Shown: in pieces, positions 19,810 to 25,191 of the stretch
Layout of the letters: every line of letters starts with the position of its first letter
How positions within the stretch are numbered: the first letter of the stretch is position 1
Source: an uncultured Eubacterium sp.
GTDB lineage: Bacteria; Bacillota; Clostridia; Lachnospirales; Lachnospiraceae
Assembly (NCBI GenBank): GCA_900552795.1
Contig: USBB01000033.1
Coordinates: forward strand, 1 to 25,191
Length of the DNA: 25,191 bases
Reading direction: 5' to 3'
Program-made: the position numbers and the translations under genes
Notes under the pieces: generated by a model
The model's database searches: none
What the model saw: the letters and a program-made list of their open reading frames with translations, nothing else
Told to the model about the DNA's origin: nothing

Positions 19810-20433
19810 TTAATCCTCACTTTCCTTTGCGTAAACAATTTTATCATTGATAGAATATTTTATAACACCAATGTCATCACCGTTATTGCTAAAAACCAGC
19901 TTTGAAACAACGCCGCCTGTGCTTAAAATATTATTATTATTTTCATCAAGCCAGTAGCTTTCATTTAGATTTATACATATATCTGTTTCATTTCCATTAT
20001 CATCAATACAATGCAGTCTAATTTTTCTTGCAACAAAATCATTCTCATTTTTAACATCTTTAATTGCTTGTATTCGGTATAAATGTTCCGTAACTTTATT
20101 GGCTGCAATATTTGAAAGACTAATTCTATATTTTCTCAAAAGTCTTTTTGATTTCATTCTCATCGACAAAGTAATTGCAGACAAATATACTTCCAACGCG
20201 GTCAGTGCTAATGCTATTATTGTCAAAATTGAACCTGCTCCAACATCACATTTACTAATTGTACTGAAGTATAAAAAATCTGTAACAATTACAAACGATA
20301 ATAACACCATTATAATACCTGTCTGAAAACTAAATTCATTCCACGCACTATTGTAAGCAGCTTTATATATTTGATAAACTTCTTTATATTTACAGGTTTC
20401 ATCACAATCAGCAATATTGCTTTTTCCTATCAT
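19810..20433 (-). CDS. Two-span membrane protein (207 aa), paralog of the disrupted gene upstream
   Basis: ATG 20433 (MIGKSNIADCDE) overlaps the ribosome binding site region of the upstream remnant. A soluble N-terminus (1-40) precedes two membrane helices (about 43-63 and 73-95) and a soluble C-terminal domain (100-207) with IRLHCIDDNGNETDICINLNES and the end IKYSINDKIVYAKESED. That last segment resembles the remnant at 20436-20490 (INALVYTESED), so the disrupted gene was probably a tandem paralog. Function unknown. Confidence 0.6.
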   Translation of the reverse strand: MIGKSNIADCDETCKYKEVYQIYKAAYNSAWNEFSFQTGIIMVLLSFVIVTDFLYFSTISKCDVGAGSILTIIALALTALEVYLSAITLSMRMKSKRLLRKYRISLSNIAANKVTEHLYRIQAIKDVKNENDFVARKIRLHCIDDNGNETDICINLNESYWLDENNNNILSTGGVVSKLVFSNNGDDIGVIKYSINDKIVYAKESED

Positions 20434-20435
20434 AA

Positions 20436-20490
20436 TTAATCCTCGCTTTCTGTATACACAAGTGCATTGATATATAATCTTCCATCGCCG
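20436..20490 (-). pseudogene. C-terminal remnant of a gene interrupted by the TnpB element
   Basis: In frame with a TAA at 20436-20438 the minus strand reads GDGRLYINALVYTESED, matching the end of the next gene (GVIKYSINDKIVYAKESED). The frame meets the IS right end at 20491. On the far side of the element only a short MITKI start behind GAGAGGG is seen, so most of the gene is missing. The remnant still supplies the ribosome binding site (GAGGATTAA) for the downstream gene. Confidence 0.6.
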
Positions 20491-20696
20491 TTGACATCCT
20501 CCCACGGTTTGCACCATGGGATTCCTTAGATTCCTGACAGGATCACCCTGCCATGTAGACAGGGATATAGCTGCCGGTATTCAGGATTTACGACCAATGA
20601 TTTCATACGAAGTGTATTACTTTCTTAGGGACGAGGGAGTGATGCCGGACCCCTTTTTATTTAAAAATCAGCTGCTATGCGGCTGTTTTTTTGTTG
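20491..20696 (-). ncRNA. Probable omega RNA (TnpB guide RNA scaffold) at the right end
   Basis: In TnpB systems the guide RNA comes from the 3' end of tnpB through the right end, with the guide just beyond it. Here 206 nt after the tnpB stop are non-coding but structured: CCCTG/CAGGG and TCCTG/CAGGA hairpins, then the terminal CCCATGGT/ACCGTGGG hairpin and GGATGTCAA. The predicted guide begins CGGCGATGGAAGATTA (20490 downward) and lies in the interrupted gene. The 5' end of the RNA may extend into tnpB. Confidence 0.6.
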
Positions 20697-22217
20697 TTAA
20701 AAACCAAAACACTGTTTCATTGATATTTTTGACTCTTTCATATAATTGATTGTTTCATTATGGACTGCTACAAAGCTTTCAAATTCATATATGCATTTAT
20801 CTCTGTCGGGATGCTCAAAGGTGCCATCTGCATTCTTTATAAGGAATGCTGAATACAGGTCACGCTGTACATTGTCATTTCCTATAAGCTTAAATCTCTG
20901 CGAGAGAGAGACTTTTACGCATTCATCTGTCACATGGTTGTACTGGCTGGCCTTAAATGTCTGTGTATTGACTTCCATATAAGTGCCGCCGGAACTTTCT
21001 GCCTTGCGTTTCAGCTCACTTAAAAACCGTGACGGCGACCTGCGGTTTATGGATCTGCCAAAACGTTTTTTGCGCTTGAATTTATTGACAGTTTTCACAG
21101 TGCCGTCTTTCTGAACAACATCTGTCGGCTTGTTTTGACGCTCTGTTTTGGATGAGCGCTTTGCCAGTGCCGCATAGTTCATCTTTTCAACAATAAATGA
21201 GTCAGCGTTTTCTAGCAATCTGTTGCATAAATTTCTGTGTGAATGCAGGATATAGGCACTTTTCTTTCTATATAATGTTTTAAGCTTTCTGCGGGCTGCC
21301 TCATAACTGTTTGAAAACACCCACGGCTTGCAGTCCTTACACTTTTTGACGGTTCCGTCAGGATTAAAATTGTCAGGATTGCTGATATGTCTTGACGCTT
21401 CCATATGTCGTTCAAGCTTATATATCTGTTTTTCATAAACATCTGCATCAGGCGCCAATTCTTCAAGGATGCAGACTGTGTCTGACACCGCAGCTATTGT
21501 TGAAACTCCGGGATCTATGCCCATGACTCCTATTTTTGTTTTGTACTTCCTGCGAGGTGCATCCCCGTCAAGTGTGACTACAAGATAATATCTCCAGCCG
21601 TTTGAGAATATCACTCTCTTTATAGTACAGTAAGATATTTTGTGGTTGAGAGATTCAAGGATATAATTCCTGTCCGATATTTTCTTTGGAAGATAACATT
21701 TAAGTTCAAGCCCAAGCCAAGAAACAATCATTGTATCAGTATTAAACTTTGCACCATTTAAATTTGACTTTCCGCCAATGGTATCAAAGTCCATGAATTT
21801 TTTAAAATGAATATCCTTCCCCTTGCTGAATAAGCATTTTTCAACACCAGCCCATACATTTGCGGCTTCCGCCTGTACCTGCTGCGATGAAATAAGCTTG
21901 CTGTAGCGCTTTCCACAAACTTTTATGTATGACTGGAGTGCCCATTTTGAAAGGCCAATTTCCTGACGGCGGGCCGACATCTGTTTTGACAACTCAAGTT
22001 TGCGCATACGGTCAGTTTTTGACAGCTTCTTCTGTTTCAAAAGGGTGCAGTACTCATTGCGCCATGACTGGTACTCATTATCATGGTCAAGCTGCATAAG
22101 CAGTTTCTTTGCATGCTTTACATATACGTTATGAATATGCGACACCGCGTAGAAACGCTTATTGATGACAACTTTCTCATATTCAGTTGGCCTTAAGATT
22201 AACTGTACTGTATGCAT
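20697..22217 (-). CDS. tnpB: TnpB-like RNA-guided nuclease without the usual zinc finger (506 aa)
   Basis: TnpB cuts DNA opposite a guide from its omega RNA and keeps the element at its site. The RuvC-like active site is complete: D235 in MGIDPGVST, E344 in SFIVEKMNY and D453 in NVQRDLYSAF. The usual four-cysteine finger between the second and third motifs is absent; residues about 415-445 hold YMEVNTQTFKASQYNH and SLSQRF instead, with a lone CKDC at 293-296. A VQRDLYSAF motif marks a known TnpB-like subgroup. ATG 22217 (MHTVQLIL) follows GAGGTGTCAG. Length is at the upper end for TnpB. It is probably active, as no stop or frameshift is seen. Confidence 0.85.
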   Translation of the reverse strand: MHTVQLILRPTEYEKVVINKRFYAVSHIHNVYVKHAKKLLMQLDHDNEYQSWRNEYCTLLKQKKLSKTDRMRKLELSKQMSARRQEIGLSKWALQSYIKVCGKRYSKLISSQQVQAEAANVWAGVEKCLFSKGKDIHFKKFMDFDTIGGKSNLNGAKFNTDTMIVSWLGLELKCYLPKKISDRNYILESLNHKISYCTIKRVIFSNGWRYYLVVTLDGDAPRRKYKTKIGVMGIDPGVSTIAAVSDTVCILEELAPDADVYEKQIYKLERHMEASRHISNPDNFNPDGTVKKCKDCKPWVFSNSYEAARRKLKTLYRKKSAYILHSHRNLCNRLLENADSFIVEKMNYAALAKRSSKTERQNKPTDVVQKDGTVKTVNKFKRKKRFGRSINRRSPSRFLSELKRKAESSGGTYMEVNTQTFKASQYNHVTDECVKVSLSQRFKLIGNDNVQRDLYSAFLIKNADGTFEHPDRDKCIYEFESFVAVHNETINYMKESKISMKQCFGF

Positions 22218-22241
22218 CTGACACCTCATTTCATATATAAA

Positions 22242-22284
22242 AAGTATGATAGATTTGAATTTTACGAATACCTTTCCATATAAG
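22242..22284 (-). promoter_or_regulatory. Shared module R, copy B, inside the TnpB element
   Basis: The minus strand reads CTTATATGGAAAG, 19 nt, CTATCATACTT, TTTATATATG, 24-35 nt before the tnpB start. It has the same boxes and spacing as the copies at 5409 and 6698. It is the likely tnpB promoter or activator site. Confidence 0.55.
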
Positions 22285-22294
22285 ATAAAAATCT

Positions 22295-22338
22295 GCGTTC
22301 TTTCACCCCACGGCTGAAGCGGTGGGCTTTCGGAACGC
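22295..22338. repeat. Left-end hairpin of the TnpB element
   Basis: An outer stem GCGTTC (22295-22300) with GAACGC (22333-22338) encloses an inner stem CCCAC-GC/GC-GTGGG with a TGAA loop (22307-22327). Such subterminal hairpins are what IS200/IS605 transposases recognise. Confidence 0.6.
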
Positions 22339-22376
22339 TATATTTTTGTAATCATCTTCGTAAGCCCTCTCTCTTA

Positions 22377-23054
22377 TTACTGCCACTCATAATATTTAAC
22401 AATCATATCATTAGAAACAGGAATATCCTCGCACTCCTCACAGCCATTCTCGCATGTATAATTGTCAGGAATATCTTCCCTGTTATAATACTTTCTGCTG
22501 AGTTCCTGACATTCTGGACATTTAACAAAATACACTTCTACACATTTTCCATCACTCACCTGTTTTTCACACATTTCTATGGCAGTCTGTTTCGTAACCT
22601 CGAAATATCGCTGTACGGCAGATGGAAAGACTATATCACCTCTGTGACACATATCCCAAAGGTCCGGATTCTCTGTTTTTACAATACTCTTCTTTTCTGT
22701 TTTTAAATCATTCTCAATAATACTTTTAACTCGCCTTAAGCTTTCAAGCGACACATCATTAAGAAGTTTTCCTGACTTTCCAAGCCATGCTACAATCTGT
22801 CTCTTCTCTACATAATCCAAAGCATCCCGTTTTACTGTAAAAAGATACCTCGGCCAGCCACAATTGACCTGCTCAATTAAACAGTCTCTTTCATACCCAG
22901 ACTCAGCAAATTTTACATTATTTGTAATTGTTACATATTTGCGGCCAACAGATATGATATCAACCTCACTAATATTCTCGTATTCAGGTATAAGTCCATT
23001 TCTTGTTAACAAATATGCTGTTTTGTGATTTTTGAATTTATCAAGCGTACTCAT
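22377..23054 (-). CDS. Beta-barrel, winged-helix-like, zinc-ribbon protein (225 aa)
   Basis: Residues 15-85 form a beta-rich domain (YENISEVDIISVGRKYVTITN, RYLFTVKRDALDYVE) like phage 'beta barrel domain' proteins. Residues 130-176 (FPSAVQRYFEVTKQTAIEM, then GKCVEVYFVK) resemble a small winged helix. The C-terminal ribbon has C179-x2-C182 and C201-x3-C205-x2-C208. A DNA- or RNA-binding role fits, but the family is not certain. ATG 23054 follows ATGGAGGTTCTGTT. It is the first gene after promoter P4; the TnpB element now separates it from the rest of its operon. Confidence 0.65.
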   Translation of the reverse strand: MSTLDKFKNHKTAYLLTRNGLIPEYENISEVDIISVGRKYVTITNNVKFAESGYERDCLIEQVNCGWPRYLFTVKRDALDYVEKRQIVAWLGKSGKLLNDVSLESLRRVKSIIENDLKTEKKSIVKTENPDLWDMCHRGDIVFPSAVQRYFEVTKQTAIEMCEKQVSDGKCVEVYFVKCPECQELSRKYYNREDIPDNYTCENGCEECEDIPVSNDMIVKYYEWQ

Positions 23055-23079
23055 AACAGAACCTCCATTTCTTATATTC

Positions 23080-23117
23080 CTACATATATAATATTTACAA
23101 ATTGATTTTTGTCCAAA
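23080..23117 (-). promoter_or_regulatory. Sigma-A-like promoter P4 (TTGGAC-N17-TATTAT)
   Basis: The minus strand reads TTTGGACAAA, 13 nt, ATATTATATATGTAG; TTGGAC and TATTAT are 17 nt apart. Its upstream T run is also the T run of the preceding terminator at 23115-23141, so termination and initiation sites abut. Confidence 0.8.
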
Positions 23118-23141
23118 AAAAAACTGGCAAAAATGCCAGTC
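23115..23141 (-). terminator. Terminator of the 23152-23718 gene, overlapping promoter P4
   Basis: The minus strand has ACTGGCA and TGCCAGT around a 4-nt loop, then nine T that run directly into the TTTGGACAAA of P4. Confidence 0.85.
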
Positions 23142-23151
23142 TTTCCAGTGT

Positions 23152-23718
23152 TTACAAGTTTTTTATTGATTCGCAAAACGTCTGTTTTCTCGCAGCATCG
23201 CCGCCAATAAGAAACTCCGCCGAGTCAATCTCGTCAAGAATACTCACATAATACGAATACTCAAGCGCATATCTTTTTGGCGTAGATGAAACCTCGTAAA
23301 CAGAAATTCCATCAGCAAAAAATTTCTTATGCCAAGGAATTTGGCTGTTTTTGATGAGAGACTCAATATACTTATCTGAGTCAATATCATCAAAAGATGT
23401 CAGACTTACCTTCTTTTCACTGACAGAAATGTAAATAATACTGTTACGTTTAGTTTCGTTAACAGTCATTACATACAAATCTGCTGCTGACGGATGAAGT
23501 TTGACAAAAGCCTCAATCTTGCTGCAGAAAACAGAAACAGTATCGCCAAATTGTGCTCCCATTTTTATGCCGACGGCTCTTGTATTAAACAGATTCTCCT
23601 CAATTACTGCAAGATTTCTTTCTGTAAAACAAAGATCGCCTGCAAAATTTACAATGTAGTCGCCGTGTCCTGCAGCCTCAATTTTCTGAAGTGTCATCCA
23701 TAAGTTCGATAAAATCAT
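23152..23718 (-). CDS. Hypothetical soluble protein (188 aa)
   Basis: ATG 23718 (MILSNLWMTLQKIEA) lies 8 nt after AAAGGAGG. The sequence is alpha/beta: strands at YIVNFAGDLCF, VSVFCSKIEAFV, LYVMTVNE and SIIYISVSEKKVSL, and helices at the N-terminus and about 125-145. No catalytic or metal motif stands out. It forms a single-gene unit with a class Q promoter and its own terminator, like the PARG-like and ART-like genes. No family is recognised. Confidence 0.6.
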   Translation of the reverse strand: MILSNLWMTLQKIEAAGHGDYIVNFAGDLCFTERNLAVIEENLFNTRAVGIKMGAQFGDTVSVFCSKIEAFVKLHPSAADLYVMTVNETKRNSIIYISVSEKKVSLTSFDDIDSDKYIESLIKNSQIPWHKKFFADGISVYEVSSTPKRYALEYSYYVSILDEIDSAEFLIGGDAARKQTFCESIKNL

Positions 23719-23736
23719 AATCAATTCCTCCTTTTA

Positions 23737-23776
23737 TAAATATGATTCATTTAATTACAGGACAAAGGTGGATTTT
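23737..23776 (-). promoter_or_regulatory. Class Q promoter of the 23152-23718 gene
   Basis: The minus strand reads AAAATCCACCTTTGTCC, TGTAA, and 22 nt after ATCCAC the box TCATATTTA, followed at once by AAAAGGAGG. It lies just after the terminator of the upstream gene. Confidence 0.6.
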
Positions 23777-23781
23777 ACTAC

Positions 23782-23820
23782 AAAAAAATGGATGAAAGAA
23801 TAACTCTTCCACCCATTTTT
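23782..23820 (-). terminator. Terminator of the ART-like gene unit
   Basis: The minus strand has AAATGGGTGGAAGA and TCTTTCATCCATTT forming a long stem with wobble pairs around GTTAT, then a T run. Confidence 0.75.
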
Positions 23821-23850
23821 CGTTTAACAGATCCAGTCACAAGTATTATC

Positions 23851-24570
23851 TCAAGTATTAGTATCAGTATCTAAAATGCTTGAATAATTAGACACCAGCC
23901 AGCTGTACAGCCATTTAGTATCTTCTGTGGCATAAGGTTTCAACTGAAGATACTCGTACAAACGCATATCACTGTCAAAGTTGATATAGTCTAAATCACA
24001 GAACGTAGAAACTCCGCAATCGTCAACTAAATGAATCAGCTCATTTTGTAATTTCTTAGGCGTGATCTCTGTAAAATCAATAAGAGATATCACCCTTCTG
24101 GCTGTTGATGCACAAATTTTTACCTCCTTGTAGTTTTCCAGAAAATATTCGCTTTCCGAATTTAATACCAGTCTTGCAATAAGTTCGCAAATTTTACTGA
24201 CGTTATTTATTACTGACAGCTTAAAATCTTGCCGACGAGCTACATCAATGTTTTCCAAAGACAAATCAATCCCATTCACAACTGAAACAGCTTCTTTTGG
24301 AATTAATCTGCTATACATCTTTTCTTTGTAAAGATGATAGTCCCTTTCCAGAATTTCATTTTCATAAAGATATGATGTATCAATCTTCAGCAAAGCGCCG
24401 GGCCTATCCAACAGTAAATTCCAATATGGCAGATCCTTCCTTTCACACATATGACTGGCAGGCACCATATCATCAACAAGCTTTGAATTGTCGCCTATGA
24501 TTGGCTTGATTCCCTCTGCTAAAATATGGTCAAGATATTCAGGTTTCGTTAGATGATACAAATATTTCAT
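23851..24570 (-). CDS. Candidate ADP-ribosyltransferase-fold protein (239 aa)
   Basis: The start KYLYHLTKPEYLDHILAEGIKP (H6 in YHLT) followed by a GxxG-like turn is the pattern of ART-superfamily proteins, including DarT-like and KptA-like groups, where this histidine contacts NAD. PYWNLLLDRPGALLKIDTSYL (48-68) and SRLIPKEAV (E93) resemble the next two ART segments. Residues 105-239 are helical without a known domain. It could modify protein, RNA or DNA with ADP-ribose, or bind NAD. ATG 24570 follows AGGAGGGTG, 11 nt after the upstream gene. Because only the N-terminal pattern is clear, a distant or inactive relative is possible. Confidence 0.5.
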   Translation of the reverse strand: MKYLYHLTKPEYLDHILAEGIKPIIGDNSKLVDDMVPASHMCERKDLPYWNLLLDRPGALLKIDTSYLYENEILERDYHLYKEKMYSRLIPKEAVSVVNGIDLSLENIDVARRQDFKLSVINNVSKICELIARLVLNSESEYFLENYKEVKICASTARRVISLIDFTEITPKKLQNELIHLVDDCGVSTFCDLDYINFDSDMRLYEYLQLKPYATEDTKWLYSWLVSNYSSILDTDTNT

Positions 24571-24581
24571 AATACACCCTC

Positions 24582-24890
24582 CTATCTTTTTATTGGTTGA
24601 ATATAATCCGCTCTGATTGCCTGATAGTCAATGTGATAATTGTCATATGTACTATAAGCAGAAAAAAGCCAGCCACATCCATCACTCGAATCAATAACAT
24701 CGTCAACAGATTTACAGCCATGTTCGTAACAGTGTTCATCATTTTTACGATCTGATGCTGCAAACGCAACAAGAGTCTGTTTTACATCATCAATACTTCC
24801 ATGCAGATTGTAGACAGCAATTCCATTGGCTTCTGACGATGCAGCTGTAATAATCCAGTCGGCCTTATAATTCTCATCATATTTCTCCAT
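24582..24890 (-). CDS. Hypothetical acidic protein (102 aa)
   Basis: ATG 24890 follows AAAGGAGGAAAATATT. The protein is acidic with an alpha/beta start (ADWIITAASSEANGIAVYNLHG), a helix (SIDDVKQTLVAFAASD), then a stretch with three cysteines and two histidines (HCYEHGCKSVDDV, GCGW) and an aromatic end. It is co-transcribed with the ART-like gene, 11 nt apart, so it may be its partner, activator or antidote. No family is recognised. Confidence 0.6.
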   Translation of the reverse strand: MEKYDENYKADWIITAASSEANGIAVYNLHGSIDDVKQTLVAFAASDRKNDEHCYEHGCKSVDDVIDSSDGCGWLFSAYSTYDNYHIDYQAIRADYIQPIKR

Positions 24891-24908
24891 AATATTTTCC
24901 TCCTTTAT

Positions 24909-24948
24909 TAAATATGATTTAATTAGCTACAGGATAAAGATGGATTTT
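24909..24948 (-). promoter_or_regulatory. Class Q promoter of the 24890-23851 unit
   Basis: The minus strand reads AAAAATCCATCTTTATCC, TGTAG, and 22 nt after ATCCAT the box TCATATTTAAT, then AAAGGAGG. This is the cleanest example of the class. Confidence 0.6.
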
Positions 24949-24963
24949 TATCAGCAAATACAC

Positions 24964-24998
24964 AAAAAAAAGACGCATGATACAAATCATACGTCTCA
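24964..24998 (-). terminator. Terminator of the interrupted gene at 25005
   Basis: The minus strand has AGACGTATGAT paired with ATCATGCGTCT around TTGT, followed by eight T. Confidence 0.8.
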
Positions 24999-25004
24999 CG
25001 TTGC

Positions 25005-25118
25005 TTAAAGCATAAACTCTTCGGCAGCAAAATCATTGTTTTTAAACTCGCCAAACAATTTCAGTGTTTCCAAATCATTACTAATGGCTTTGTCTGTTAC
25101 ATATCTTTTTGCTGTGAA
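25005..25118 (-). pseudogene. C-terminal remnant of a gene interrupted by an IS605-type element
   Basis: In frame with TAA 25005-25007 the minus strand reads TAKRYVTDKAISNDLETLK and continues FGEFKNNDFAAEEFML, a plausible charged C-terminus. The frame meets the IS right-end sequence at about 25115. The terminator at 24964-24998 follows. The N-terminal part lies beyond the element, outside the window. No family is recognised. Confidence 0.55.
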
Positions 25119-25191
25119 CTACCCATTGTCTAAAGTCAATGGGCTTCCTGCTTCGCAGACCTCGTAACCTACTATCTCCACAGGCGTTAAT
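25115..25191 (-). mobile_element. Right end of another IS200/IS605-type element (partial)
   Basis: Read on the minus strand, the sequence ends AGCAGGAAGCCCATTG, 8 nt, CAATGGGTAGTTC. The 7-bp hairpin and the GAAGCAGGAAGCCC...GGGTAGTTC pattern are typical of the 3' end (omega RNA end) of TnpB elements. The tnpB itself would lie to the right, reading toward this end. It differs from the right end of the complete element at 20491, so it is a different family. Confidence 0.7.

Larger units (their letters stand above)
20491..22345 (-). mobile_element. Complete TnpB-only IS200/IS605-type (IS1341-like) element
   Basis: The unit comprises a right-end hairpin (20501-20520: CCCACGGT, TTGC, ACCATGGG), a structured 3' region, tnpB, a promoter-like module and a left-end hairpin (22295-22338). 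It has no tnpA, so it would depend on a transposase in trans. The right boundary at 20491 follows the minus-strand end GGGAGGATGTCAA, which resembles known right ends. The left boundary, about 22339-22352, is not exact. No target duplication is expected for this family. Confidence 0.75.

Noticed and set aside
20516..20749. Plus-strand frame of 77 codons opposite the tnpB 3' region
   Set aside because: It has no ribosome binding site, lies antisense to the structured omega RNA region and the tnpB end, and has no protein-like pattern.
1..25191. CRISPR array, tRNA or rRNA genes
   Set aside because: No regularly spaced direct repeats with unique spacers and no tRNA cloverleaf or rRNA sequence were recognised on reading both strands; the repeats found are promoter and leader elements.
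1..25191. Stop-codon reassignment, as in some gut phages
   Set aside because: TAA, TGA and TAG all end well-formed genes at positions matching terminators or the next ribosome binding site; no gene needs read-through of a stop.

Overview
The window is an AT-rich (about one-third GC by eye), densely coded accessory region. It uses Clostridia-type ribosome binding sites (AAAGGAGG variants, usually 6 to 9 nt before ATG), the standard genetic code with TAA, TGA and TAG stops, and short intergenic gaps. It has no recognisable housekeeping genes, tRNAs, rRNA or CRISPR array. Many very small genes, tandem paralogs, repeated promoter cassettes and three IS200/IS605-type insertions suggest a large phage or other large extrachromosomal or integrated element of a gut Clostridia/Lachnospiraceae-like host. 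That assignment is inference: no virion, replication or conjugation gene is visible.

Layout. 1-318 holds the 5' part of a minus-strand tnpB. 319-5321 is a minus-strand run of about twenty small genes (zinc-ribbon, SH3-like, helical and basic proteins), many joined by a recurring short leader. 5516-6604 is a GNAT-HAD fusion. A divergent control region at 6604-6830 starts a plus-strand operon (6830-13325) made mostly of small two-helix membrane proteins, including tandem paralogs, with a sirtuin inside it. 13391-13916 are two small minus-strand genes, one with a nine-G tract. 14072-15631 is a cytosolic-looking BspA-type leucine-rich-repeat protein. From 15711 to 24890 the minus strand carries a conserved unknown protein, a TIGR02452-type poly(ADP-ribose) glycohydrolase-like protein, membrane proteins, a possible HEPN-CBS protein, a TnpB element with a probable omega RNA (20491-22345) inserted at a gene remnant, and an ART-fold-like candidate. 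The right edge shows the end of a further IS605-type element interrupting another gene.

Two recurring promoter designs organise much of the region. One is sigma-A-like, TTTGGACAAA-N13-ATATTATATATRTAG; its four copies start long operons or groups of small genes. The other is a bipartite box (ATCCAT then, about 22 nt on, TCATAY) lying very close to the ribosome binding site. It precedes one- or two-gene units that mostly end in their own terminator: GNAT-HAD, PARG-like, ART-like, LRR and several unknowns. A third shared module (TATATAGAAAG-N19-CTATCATACTT) lies upstream of two of the sigma-A-like promoters and also inside the TnpB element before tnpB.

The most system-like theme is NAD/ADP-ribose chemistry: a sirtuin, a PARG-like hydrolase and a candidate ADP-ribosyltransferase-fold protein lie within 14 kb, in separate transcription units. 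This could make, read or remove ADP-ribose marks, or handle NAD signals, during host takeover or defence. The cooperation is a hypothesis; only the sirtuin and PARG-like assignments are well supported by motifs.
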